A stretch of DNA of 64,000 nt from Wuchereria bancrofti (taxonomy: Eukaryota > Nematoda > Chromadorea > Rhabditida > Onchocercidae), in assembly GCA_005281725.1 (NCBI GenBank), contig SSBO01000012.1, forward strand, positions 13,456,946-13,520,945, given 5' to 3'. Under the pieces are notes generated by a model. That model saw only the letters and a list, made by a program, of their open reading frames with translations. It searched no databases and was not told where the DNA came from. The position numbers and the translations under genes were made by a program. Numbering within the stretch: the first letter of the stretch is position 1; the number at the start of each line of letters is the position of its first letter. This document shows positions 11,555-23,114 of this stretch, one piece after another.

Positions 11555-12706
11555 TGAAATCCTTCGAGCATCATATTTCTAGAGGTAAATAAAAATGAAT
11601 TAGAAACGGATTAGAAAAGCAAAATTTTCTCATACAAATATTTGCTATTTAAGTATAAACTATTACAATATTTTTTACCACTTTGCAATCATTAATATCT
11701 GCAAACCTTTATTTAATTAGAAATAAATTGAGAAATCATAAATTATTTTTTGATCAATAATTCTAGTCAAATATTTGCTATTGCATAATTTTTGAAAATA
11801 ATATAAAGTTAATGAAATATTTTGCATTAATTATATCGATATATTAAATTGAAGAGTTTATTAAGAAATGTTTAAGAGGAAAAGACGTATTATAAGTTTG
11901 AAATAGTACATAATTTTTAAAAAACTGCCTGGAATTCATAATATAATTACCGGAAACTTTTTATCAAATGCAAAATTTTGTTTTAAATTTTGTAAAAGTG
12001 TCTATTTTTTTAGAAAAATATTTCCGAACTATTAAAGTAAAGCAAATCAAAAATATTTTCATCAAATTGTTGAAAGAATGAAAATCACCGATAATTGCAA
12101 CATATTTATTCATATGACATTTAAATAAACTAAAATTAAAAATTTTCAATTAGTTTCTTGTTTATAATCCTACAAAAATGATATGAGAACATTTACATAC
12201 GATGCATAAATATGCATTAAAATGGAAGTTCAGTGTTTTAATGCTTAGAAATTAGATGTGGTAACAAAAAATTTTGTTAACATATTCAATTTAACAATTT
12301 TGACAACAGAATTATTATTTTCCTATAAAATAACTTATTTCATTAATATTTGTAATTATAATACCAAATTAATACTTTTAATGTTAAATTTTCAATAAAT
12401 AATTTAAGTCTTATATTCAAATAAACATACTAATATTTTTAAATTTTTAAATGATTGAATGATTCAAAAAATTGAGAACTTCAAATGATTGCATTAGATG
12501 GAAGATATCATATCATTTTATTAGCAACTATAACATTCTAATGAAATAGAAAGTTGCAACAATGTAAGTATGGTCTTGTAGTGATTTTCGGAATGCGGTA
12601 TGTGTTGGCGTAAGATTCACAACTCTTTCAGTCGGTATCCTCGTGATATCTCGTTAATTTGACTTTTTCCATTCTCAATTATGTCATTATGATATATCCG
12701 AAATCC
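11555..12706 (+). repeat. 1,152-bp direct duplication, copy 2
   Basis: Second copy of 10402-11553, starting immediately after the N at 11554. Small differences include TATAAACTATTACAATA in place of TACAAACTATTATAATA. No gene is recognised inside either copy; the short minus-strand open frames at 10811-10996 and 11964-12149 are the same chance frame duplicated. Confidence 0.9.
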
Positions 12707-13045
12707 ATGGGATGTCTTAAAGATTTGATAATTTTTTTCCCACTTAGATTATTTTAAATTAATATATTGATAATTGATATTTTGGATGTTTCGAATTGCA
12801 TAACAAACTTTTCGTTGATGTCCTTTTCATCTTTTAAACCAAAATATTTCTTGCAGAATATAAAGAATGCTAACTTCTGGCGTAAATAATGTTGAAAATA
12901 GGTTTTTTTCTTAATAATATGCTGAAAATCGCAGTTCCCTCTTGGATGGTGGAAAATTCACTCCATCTGCTTATGTATGCTAGAATTCTGCGGTGTATTA
13001 TTCAATTTCTATGTTAGTATATTGATATATTGACTGTCGTGAAAC

Positions 13046-13067
13046 CTCAAACTTGGGTAATTAAACC
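13046..13067 (-). other. Second exact 22-nt SL1 spliced-leader match
   Basis: Again on the minus strand and identical to the 8353-8374 copy for all 22 bases plus the following GTTT, then diverging to GTTTCACGACAGTC. No SL RNA body follows. Upstream DNA (13068-13190) resembles the flank of the first copy. Confidence 0.85.
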
Positions 13068-13190
13068 TTTATTTAACATAAAACAAATCAACATCATAAT
13101 AGCGCATTATACATATCGCACAGATGCTGCACAGTTATAAAACGCTAAACATTACTAGAGAGCTGAAACTCCAACCACACTATAAATATA
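13068..13190 (-). repeat. Flank shared with first SL1 copy (copy B)
   Basis: Collinear weak similarity to 8375-8520, in the same position relative to the SL1 22-mer and in the same orientation. Judged by eye; a pairwise alignment is needed to give an identity. Confidence 0.4.
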
Positions 13191-13492
13191 CAATTGTAAA
13201 AAATGATTAATTGCAATTAAGAGATCGTGTTGGATAAATATGAATTTGAGAATAAAGGAAATTTGTTTAAGGATAGATATTTCTTTGTTACAATATCTAT
13301 TACATGCATTTAATTCTCACATATCTCATACGGTATAATGTGTGTAAAGCTAATTTATGAACAAAGAGATGATTCATTTACAGCTTCTCGCTTTCAGCGA
13401 CATTGACATATTATATGTGTTTTTTATTTCTTCGTTAGTTTTTCTTATTTATTTCTAATTTTTTTCTTTTTATCTTAGCAGCGTTCAAATCA

Positions 13493-14050
13493 GTGAGGTT
13501 TCACCAAAATTTTTGCAGAATGGCGGAATGTCTGAAATGGGTAAGAAATTTCGTGATTGAAGTTTGGCTTTCGAAAAAGATAAATGACGTTATCGTTGAT
13601 AAGGATGACCAGTGGAGAATCAAATTATTCAATGACATCACATCTAAGATAGGCGAAAATTTTGAATACAAAAGTTCCCCATGTAAGACAATTTTCAGAA
13701 TTGGAGCAGATATGGAAGGTATATTTCATTATTTCTAAGACATTGAAAGAATAATGTAGNATCACTTGGATATTGTTTCATGTGATATAACGAAAATGTT
13801 ATTTTCGATAGGACTAATTATGTAGAAGCTATTTTGAAATGAATAACATAAAGGTTTTGAATACGCGGTGATTCAGTTGCTTTCGAAAGATTTAAGCGAT
13901 TAAATATTATATGTGATGAGGTTTTTTTTTCTAGCTGTAACCTATAATTTTAACCGATACCTTATTCTATTTTAGATGTGAATGGTCAGACGATAACATA
14001 CAATAGTGATTCAAATAACGAATTAATCCGAAAACTAGTTGTGAAATGAT
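13493..14050 (+). other. Possible exons upstream of the HMG-CoA reductase remnant
   Basis: An open stretch at 13493-13738 follows a T-rich acceptor (TTTTTATCTTAG). It contains a polar sequence with KKINDVIVDKDDQWRIKLFN and KIGENFEYKSS. A second block near 13977 reads DVNGQTITYNSDSNNELIRK and then stops. I do not recognise either. They could be the linker part of the HMG-CoA reductase remnant downstream, or belong to another gene, or be chance. An N lies at 13760. Confidence 0.25.
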
Positions 14051-14307
14051 ATCACCGAAATTTGAAGTTAGGTAAAACGACGAATAATTGTGCGTTATTG
14101 AATGACAAGTATGTCACTAAGTATTTTCTCTTATTATCTACAAATGTGGCAGAATCACATGATAAATGATAATATGTTTTTATATGTGAACTGGATATGT
14201 TCGACCTAACAAAGACTAATGATCTAATGATAGCAGTCGTTGATGTTTAAACTATTAAATTGTTTACTGTTACGTTATTGTCGGAAGATTTCCTTCTTTT
14301 TTTACAG

Positions 14308-16543
14308 GGAAATAATTCAGCTGTTAAATTTTGGGCATTTAAAACAACGAGACTTAGAACAAAAATTAAGTTATGATTTTCTCCGTGCTGTTTCATTGCG
14401 AAGGTCACATTTCTATGAGACGGCCAATATATCAGTCCAAAACCTGCCATTCCAACAATAGTTACGTCAGTTATTGTTTTGTCATTTACAACTTTTTGTC
14501 TTCTCTTCGTTGATGTAGTTTAATTGAATTGTTATGTTATTAGGTGAACGGATCATGCTGCAAAAATGTTATTTTTGCAGCATGTTCCGGTACCGACGGG
14601 AATTGTTGAGCCATTATTAGTGAATGGGCGTAAATGCTTCGTACCAATGTCTACAACAGAAGGTGCTCTTGTCGCTAGTACGAACTGCGGTTGCCGTACA
14701 GTCTTTGTGAGTTAATTAGTTTAAAAAAATTCTGAAAATGTGGAAGATATTTATGTTCTATTTTTCTTTAAATTGACTTTAAGTAGAACATATGATTCAT
14801 TACAGGAATCTGGCGGTGTAACTGTTCGGATGTATAGAGATGGAATGACGCGTGCGCCAGTCGTTCAGTTTGCAAATGGCGCTAGAACGCTATAAGCTCA
14901 TGAGATCTTAGTGATCTGAGTCACTTCATTTATTTCTATCATAGTTTCAGCTCTGCTCTTCTCTGCATTTAGGAGTAATGATGATAAGTTTTGAGGTAGA
15001 AAAGCTTGTCTTTTATGTTTAAATGTATATTTAAATTAAAGCGTGGTTCTTTGTTAAATCTATTGCTTAAGCATATCTTTTTAGCGAGATGAAGAATTTT
15101 CTAGATTCAGCAACTGATTTCAAGGAAATCAAAGCTGTTTTTGATTCAATAAGCAGGTATAGTCTGAAATATGACTTGTGAGAATGATGGATGAAATACA
15201 TTGGTTGTTTGTTGTTTTGCTGTTTGACATTTGAACATATGACCGATCAACTAGAAAATTGACATGGCGCTTATTTTATTTCGGAGACAAGCGAAAGGAC
15301 TTCTTATTGTTTTGTAGTTTTGCGAGACTACAAAGGCTTGAGACAGATATCACTGGCCGTCTGTTATTTATAAGGCTTGAAGCTAAAATAGGTGATGCGA
15401 TGGATATGAATATGGTTTCAATGTTTTCTGTACTTTCGTGCATCCTTTTTTTTACTTTTTTACTGATAAATGAATGAAAATAGTAAACAAATTTTTTTTT
15501 TTATCTCATGTGATCTGTTACTTTCCAAAACTTCTACTTGACACTGTAACATATTCAATGTTATAGAGTGCAAATGCATTATCATATCTAAAGCAGAAAT
15601 GTCCCGAAATGGAGGTACTGCCGTTATCTGGAAATTACTGCGTAGATAAAAAAAGCTAGCGCGATTAATTGGTTACTTTTTTTTACTTATAACTATTTTA
15701 TGTCATTAATTTTCTATAGTTTATGGTTGTATTTTTTTTTTTGCTCGCTACAACGCAGCTGTCAATTCGTAAGTTTTGCAGGATAAAATCAGTTGGTTGC
15801 TGAGGCAGTAATTTCATCTGCAGTGGTACAAACTGTCCTTAAAACTACGGTTGATGCACTGGTACGATTAGGACTACTGACTGATTCCTCCATGGCTGGT
15901 ACTATTGGTGGTTGGAATGCACATGCAGCTAATATTATTGCAGCCATATTTATTGTGACTGGACAGGTTTGATTTATATATGTATATAAATCAGATATTC
16001 TTTTTTTCAATATTCATAAGTTTCCTTGCTATTATTTATCCAGAAGACTTTTAGTAATGAGGTACCTTATTAATTGATCCCATTTCTTCATTACAGGATG
16101 TTGCTCAGGTCATGTCTAGTAGTATGTATTTAACTGCAGTGGAAAAAACTGAGCTTGGTGTTTTGTATATTTTCTGCAGCATGCGTTGCTTAGAAGTTGG
16201 AACTGTTGGAGGTGGTACAATACTACCAGCTTAAAATGTATGCTTAAAGGTTTCTTGAAATTTTCCATAAATTTTTTTGAAGCACTTGAGAGATGCTCTA
16301 TTTGGTATCCTGAAATAGTGCAACATTTGAAAGTCTCTGAATTGTAATGTTTGCATTTGTGTGATAAGTGTATATTATTGAGATGATGGGTTGCGGGATA
16401 CCAACCTCAGTCCCGCGATGAAAGTTTGAAACATTTGGCAGAAATTATTTGTTCAACAGTGTTAGGGGGTGAATTATCGCTTTTGGCTGCGCAGTCCTCG
16501 AATGATCTCGTTAAAAGTCACATAAGACTTAATGGTAATGATT
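14308..16543 (+). pseudogene. hmgr-1: HMG-CoA reductase catalytic domain, decayed
   Basis: Successive blocks match the class I HMG-CoA reductase catalytic domain (mevalonate pathway, HMG-CoA to mevalonate with NADPH). 14308-14460: LSYDFLRAVSLRRS. 14544-14706: VPVPTGIVEPLLVNG, FVPMSTTEGALVASTN. 14806-14892: ESGGVTV, RDGMTRAPVVQF. 15085-15156: FKEIKAVFDSISR. 15318-15420: FARLQRL, GDAMDMNMVS. 15569-15660: MEVLPLSGNYCVDKK. 15780-15968: [18 protein letters not shown]. 16097-16235: GQ/DVAQV, EVGTVGGG. 16382-16543: LAEIICSTVLGGELSLLAAQ, LVKSH. The catalytic Glu (TTEG), Lys (DKK), Asp (GQD) and His (KSH) positions are all still visible. Damage: in-frame TAA at 14893-14895; a frameshift at the A-run after DKK (about 15645); a stop right after TVGGGTILPA; a frameshift before SRDESLKHL. 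The conserved NVGSSNC and EASGP segments are replaced. No membrane domain is seen. Almost certainly a pseudogene. Confidence 0.85.
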
Positions 16544-19500
16544 TCGTTTTGCAGATTTAGATTTATAAATCCGATTTTTCATTACTTTGCCGTAGATGTA
16601 ATCCTGACTCGGTTCACTAGAAAAGATGTTGTACTATAACGCTTTAAGATATTATATAGCATTGTGCATTGCATGTTGTGCATTGCATCTATCATTTTTC
16701 ACCAATTACGAACCGAAATGGTATATGGAGTTCAAACAATTGAGTGTTTAAGGTCTACTAGATGTTTGATGATGTCTGCCGATTCTGTACGTAATTTTTC
16801 ACATGAGTCAAGCTCAGTAACCCATGACAACAATCAACAGAAGAGAGTAAGGGAGAAATCTCATTTCGAGAGCATTCTGCAGGGAAGCTCGTTAAATTTG
16901 AAATGCAGTGCTCCAATATTTTGTGATACATAGTTTTGAAATAGATTCATCTTTTTTGCTGTGTAGAGATTTTTGATACAAATCTCTCATATTTGTTACA
17001 AAACTAAGCTATTACTCCAAAAAGTCGATCAGGTAATTCGAAAATGAGTTAGCCGGGAATTTTAATCCCAAATTTTGAGCATTGAAAAATAGTTATAAAA
17101 CGCTTGGGGAATGCATTTGTATGCCTTCAGGAACGCTTTGGCTTAGCAATACTGTGGTTAACTGTATTATGTTTATATAAGTCAACTTTGTTAGGTAACA
17201 GATTTATAAATTTCAGTTGTTTTGTGATCCGCATTGTACTTGTTCGGTATATTGAAAATCAGGATATGGTTTAAAATATTTAAAATACAGAAAAAGGAAA
17301 CGGACGATATGTAGAAGAAAAAGAAAGAACTAGTGTGAGCGTAAAAGGTTATCGAATACGCAGAACATATTTACCGAACAATTAGGCATATGCAACATAT
17401 GATATATTTTATTAATTTTTGAGCCAGAATATGAGCACTGTTTTCAGTTATTTTATTGTTTTACAAATTTATGTTTAATTCATTTATTATTGCGTTAAAA
17501 CTACAATCTTCAGTAACAGTATAGTATAACTTTGGCTTTCTGTAATGCTTCCTTTATCTGTTGTTTGCTAGCCATTATAATTTAGATATAGTTGATTTAT
17601 TCGTAATGTTGACGGGTGTTTGAAAAATTTCCGAACTCAAATTGGTACATGTAACAGTATCGTAAATGTCCTGCAGCACTGATTACGCTTATTGGATCTT
17701 GTGATTCTGTTAGTATAGCTTCCGTTCGCTCCTCAATTGATGTCATTTATGGAGAATGAAATTTACGGATTGTTGAAAGTGAGAAGCCGGTTTTTGCAGA
17801 AAGTCTGATGAAATCGCAACATTTCAATTGACAAATTTACAATTATTTGAAGGTCCATTCAAAGATAATTTTGAGTTTTCAGTTTCAGAAGTGTTGTAGG
17901 AAAAACACATCCCTCTTTTTCGGACAAAGGGATACATTTTTATCTTGATTTGTATATATGATTGTAATAACTTTGTAATACTATTTTTATGACATCAGAA
18001 ACCGCCAATTTCCTGGATTCCGTCATATTTACGATTATGTCATATCAATATATTGTTATTCATGCATACTGTAGAGAACATTTCTGTAAAGTTTGTAAAT
18101 TTAAGAAGTAATTCGTAAATTGTATATATAGATTTAGCATTCCTATATCGTAATCATTAAATAATTGACAAAAATATGAACGTGAAACCATGTGACAATA
18201 AATGATTAAGATGACGAGTAAAATAAGTGAAGTGGCACGATACTCCCTCCCTTCCTGTTGCAAATAAAGTATTGAAGGAATAAGTATTACTAACAAAGAA
18301 ATAAATAATATCAAGCATGAGACCCTGAAATTCTTTCATTTGCTAACTCATTTTTTTTCATTATTCTGCAAAGATAATTGACTCTATAATTTCAATACGA
18401 GTCACCACTTCTGGATGTATTTATGTGTGTATATATGTATGACGATTATAGCACATAAATGCGCTTTCATTTGTGTAAATTAATTTATTTTCTAAGGAAA
18501 TTTATGGATTTAATTTACATATTAAAATATTCAAATGAAAGCTAGCATATGGAAAAAATGATTGATTCAAACAACCTAAAAATAATATGCGGAAAAACTA
18601 AAAAAATAAAAATAACATTCAATTAATAGTTTTTAAGCCATAAAATATTAAATTTATGGACATGATTTGTGCAATTGGCCATATGATCCATGTAGTATTC
18701 GTGTGTATATGTATACCACTGATATAATTGATAATTCGAAAAAGTGGGAAAGTACATTTTTAGTTTTGAAAAGATCAAATTTTAAGAAATCACAATCGCT
18801 CATATCTCATATGCAGTGTGGAAATGTCATTTTGGTTTTTTTTTTTTTTATATTCATGTGGTGAAGAATCATTGATTAATGAAAAACAAAAAATGTTTTT
18901 TATTCAGTTGGTATTTTTCATTATCATAAAATAATTATAAAAGCAAAAAAAAAAGATTTTTAAATTATTGATTCGAGTGATTTCTTATTNNNNNNNNNNG
19001 TTTTTTTTTTTTTTATATTCATGTGGTGAAGAATCATTGATTAATGAAAAACAAAAAATGTTTTTTATTCAGTTGGTATTTTTCATTATCATAAAATAAT
19101 TATAAAAGCAAAAAAAAAAGATTTTTAAATTATTGATTCGAGTGATTTCTTATTATTTAAACGAATAAATATAGCATATTTCAAAGGAAATATCACATGA
19201 AACTATGAAAATACGACAGCATAAGTAAGTTATATTATAAATCTTGTCATGAATGTTTCAGGTTGTTGTTGTTTACTCTACGATAAAGTATCATTTACAT
19301 AGGGCTCTATTTTAATATCCTGTTGAGTGCATAATTTTGTTTTTAGATCAGGAAAATCAGGAAGAACTAAAATTAGATTTTATTTTTCTGAAAATTTAAA
19401 TGAATAAATTCAGAAAGAAGAAAAAAAAACACAAATATATTATATTTTACTTTGATATCGTCCAGTTTTCAAATATATGAAATAAAATTTGATTATAATT

Positions 19501-22341
19501 TAAAATTAATAATAGAAAATTGTTTGATGCTTTTTTTCTTTTTGTTTTGCTCAGTAGTACTACAGAATCAGATGCTTACCTTAAATGAATTTTAATTTAT
19601 ATAGTTAGATTAAATGTTTCTTTTCCTTTTTTTTTTCTTGTGAAACTTTAAAATGATTAATGGATTTGTTTGCTGTTTGCTCATATGTATTATTTAATTT
19701 TTAAAAATAATCAATCATTCATGAATATTCCACAAAAAAGCAATCATTAATCTTTTACAATATTATTACTTAATACAATTATTAGTTAAAAATTACCAGC
19801 CACTAATATCGTTTCATTCGATTGCATGAAAAGATAGCAAAATTATTTTGATTTGATTTAAATAAAGCCTTTCAAATTACACATTCTATCATAAGTAATA
19901 TCATTTGATTGCATAGTTTATAAACAAATCACTCTAAAAAAATGTATAAAAATGAATAACCTGTTATAATTAAAAAGCATATGAGAAAGATTTCCAGGAT
20001 ACCAAATAGTAATATGAATTTTTTGACATGAAAACCACATGAATAATATTTTTTATCGTTAGGATTGAAATTATGTGAAAACTTTAATTGTCTAAAAAAA
20101 GGAAAAAAATAAAGAATTTATTTTCAGAATTGCGTTTAAAAAAAGAGTCAAAAATAAAAGTTTTATATTCAAAAAAAAGCAAACGAAAACTTAAGTATCA
20201 AAAAAAATTATAAGTATCTAAGATTTCCAATAAATATAACAAAAAAAAGCTGATTTATTCATTTCAAATATGAAATCATACTTCATGTAGCTATTGTAGC
20301 ACAGATTTGAATGAAATCTTAAATTTTGAAAAATTCAACTTTTACTATCATTGTGTGATATAAACAGATATTCTCAAATTTCAGTGACTTCAGAAATTAA
20401 AAAAATCTGGAGAAAAAAAACTTGACGGATACTTTAAAGATTGCATACTTATTAAAAGTGTATTTCGTATTATTTTGAGAAAATTTAAGCGTTATTTAAG
20501 AAATAGTTGAATTAATAATAAGAAAGAGAGACAAAAAAGAACTAAGTTAAGAAAGAACTTATAATGGAAATAATAGTTATCTTTCAATGATTGCCATAGC
20601 AACATGTGACACTTTAATGAAGCGTAATTGCGTAAAATCAGTATCAATGTAGAATGAAGGAAATTTTTTTACCTGTTCATTTGACGTGAACCTACTAAGA
20701 TCAAAATTTTTCACAGTTGACAAGTAATTTATTAATAGTAATGAAACTTAAATACTTAAACAGTTTTAATTTTAGCCAAGCTAGTTAAAAACATGATTTC
20801 ATTTGAAAATCTTTAAACAAACAAAGATTTTCGTCTATGGGATAAAAGTTTAATGATTCATTTTACAAAGATAATGGATGAAAAGTAATTTAATATATTT
20901 GAAATAAGTTAAGCATATAAGATTTCCTGCTTCCTATTTTCTATGAAAATTTTGACTATTTTTAATTCCATGACAATTTTTCCAATGAAACTATTTCAGA
21001 TTAAATTGTTTGTAAGAAGAAGTATTAAATTAAAATAAGGGATAAATTTCTGCATCAATATCATACTTTTTTAATAATAGTGATTTAAAAAAGAAAAGAT
21101 TTTAAAAAATTATGAAATTTCGAAATAAAAATGCAAAAAAAGACATCCAAATATTCATATATATTTGGTAAAAAAATACAAATTTAACCTGAAATAGTTT
21201 CATTGGAAAAATAGTCATAGAATTAAAAATAGTCAATATTTTATAGATTTAACTTAGAATAGTTTCATAGGTTTGACCTAGAATAGCTTCATAGATTTTG
21301 TTGGGAAAAACAGGATGATATGTTGAAAGATAATTGTATTAATTTATAGAAATAAACTCATAGAACTATAAATTGTCTTATTTGAACATTCCTTAGACAA
21401 ATATTTTAATCTCACATGGGAAATCATTTATCCAATATTCATTTTTCAATTGTAACTGAGCTTATTTGCATTATTACAATTTGTTAACAAAGAATATATA
21501 TTGAAATTTGTCTCTAATTAAATTGTTTACAATTACTGGCTCCTTATTTCATTGACCTCTTTTGTTGTTGTTTGTCGGTTTCTTACTAACTGTAACTTAT
21601 ATTCAAATATTGACAAGGTTAACAGTTCTTCCCCTTCGTGGCATCGTCATCTGTCTTGTATAAGTTAATGCTTACTATATAAAGAATAGCATCCATTCTT
21701 GATAACGAACTCCAATTTAGCTGCTACCACGTCCTCATTCAAATTCATTCATTTTAAATCTACTTTTCTTTCTTTCTCTTCGTTTATTTTCGTAGATAAA
21801 CCTTATGAAATTATAAGTATATTACTGGTATAGATTAATACTTATGTATTATTATGCATCATTCATTTATGTATCATTCGCAAAAGTGATTAGCGAACGA
21901 AAAACTGTTAATCTTTTCAAATATAATTTATAGTTAGTGAAAAGCCGACAAACAGTTGATAACTTTGTAAACAATCTAATTGGAATCAAATTTCAATACA
22001 TATTCTTTGTTAACAAACTGGAGCAATATGCAAATGGATAAATGATTTCCTGTATGAGATTGAAACATTTGCCTAAAGAATATTCAATAAATTAACACGG
22101 TTTCACGACGACATATTATAATTCGGTTTTTCTTGACAGATTAAAAATTCAGAATAATTTTATAAATTTGACATAGAATAGATTCATAGATTTAACCAGG
22201 AATAGTTTCATGAATTCGCCAATTTGTTGCAACCATTCAATATGGCTTTAAATTTACTTCAGAGCATTCAATCTAAAAACTTTAATTTCTTTGATGTGAA
22301 TCTATGGATGAAATCTCGTTTACTCGAGAATCGCTTGTCGT
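16544..22341. other. Long AT-rich intergenic region
   Basis: No gene is recognised. An 89-aa plus-strand open frame at 16664-16933 directly follows the HMG-CoA reductase remnant but does not resemble that enzyme's C-terminus. Overlapping minus-strand frames at 18060-18339 are hydrophobic and read as chance. Around 18834-19154 a gap-flanking duplication occurs. Phrases such as AATAGTTTCAT and ATAGATTTAACC recur near 21180-21300 and 22140-22210, suggesting an old dispersed repeat. Confidence 0.4.
18834..19154 (+). repeat. 155-bp duplication flanking a 10-N gap (18990-18999)
   Basis: Sequence from the T-run and ATATTCATGTGGTGAAGAAT to GAGTGATTTCTTATT occurs immediately before the Ns and again right after them, apparently identical. 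This is the signature of contig ends that overlap but were scaffolded rather than merged. Confidence 0.9.
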
Positions 22342-22423
22342 GCAGCGATGTCCGAGTGGTTAAGGAGTTGGACTTGAAATCCAATGGGCTTTGCCCGCGC
22401 AGGTTCGAACCCTGCTCGCTGCG
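22342..22423 (+). tRNA. tRNA-Ser(TGA), copy 1
   Basis: 82-nt type II tRNA. The acceptor stem GCAGCGA pairs with TCGCTGC, with discriminator G. D-arm GTCCGAGTGGTTAAGG; anticodon stem-loop TTGGA-CTTGAAA-TCCAA with anticodon TGA; long variable arm GGGCTTTGCCC; T-arm with GGTTCGAACCC. No intron. It decodes UCA serine codons. Confidence 0.96.
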
Positions 22424-22580
22424 TACATTGTACCTTTTCCAAATTTGAAGTAGACGGTTGATTTGTACAATGCCTTCTGATAAATTTACCAGGAATTCAC
22501 CGCGATGACATCAGTAACAATAATTTACAGAGTGGAATGCTTTCAAGAAGTTCCACTATGAACACCTGCGGCCACTTTGT

Positions 22581-22662
22581 GCAGCGATGTCCGAGTGGTT
22601 AAGGAGTTGGACTTGAAATCCAATGGGCTTTGCCCGCGCAGGTTCGAACCCTGCTCGCTGCG
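22581..22662 (+). tRNA. tRNA-Ser(TGA), copy 2
   Basis: Identical over all 82 nt to 22342-22423, starting 239 bases downstream in the same orientation. The flanks differ immediately outside the gene, so the copies share only the tRNA itself. This fits either selection or gene conversion after an old duplication. Anticodon TGA. Confidence 0.96.
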
Positions 22663-23114
22663 ACCGGGTGTTTTGCACCGTTGGTATGCATCTATTCTAC
22701 ACCTAACGTTTCATGTTTTCTCTATATTCATTCTGTAGTGAATTTTAAAACTGTGCTGTGATTCTTATCTAGAAATTTCAATTCTCAATAATTAAACTGA
22801 AGTTTAAAATCAGGTCAATAATGCTAGAGCTTTTCTGAAGATCAAAATTCAAATTGATCAAAATTAGACCATTTGTTTTCGTGATTAGCTCATATGTCAA
22901 AAGAAAAATTGAAAAACGAAAAACACAGCTGCCTTATTGTTGTGTTTGAAATTCACAACATACAAAATAAGAAAAAGCAAAACCAAAAGATCTGCAAAAA
23001 TAATCATCGAAATTGAAAAGTTCCTATAAGTTAATGAAAGTTAAAAAAGCTTGGGAGATAGACGGAAGTACATGCTGTCACACTGGAAATGAAGATAAGT
23101 GAACATGAAAAGTA

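Noticed and set aside
8353..13067. Functional SL1 RNA genes
   Set aside because: The leader is complete, but the SL RNA body and Sm site are absent and no 5S rRNA repeat is nearby.
18060..18339. Two overlapping minus-strand hydrophobic frames
   Set aside because: Overlapping in different frames with no exon signals; most likely chance in AT-rich DNA.
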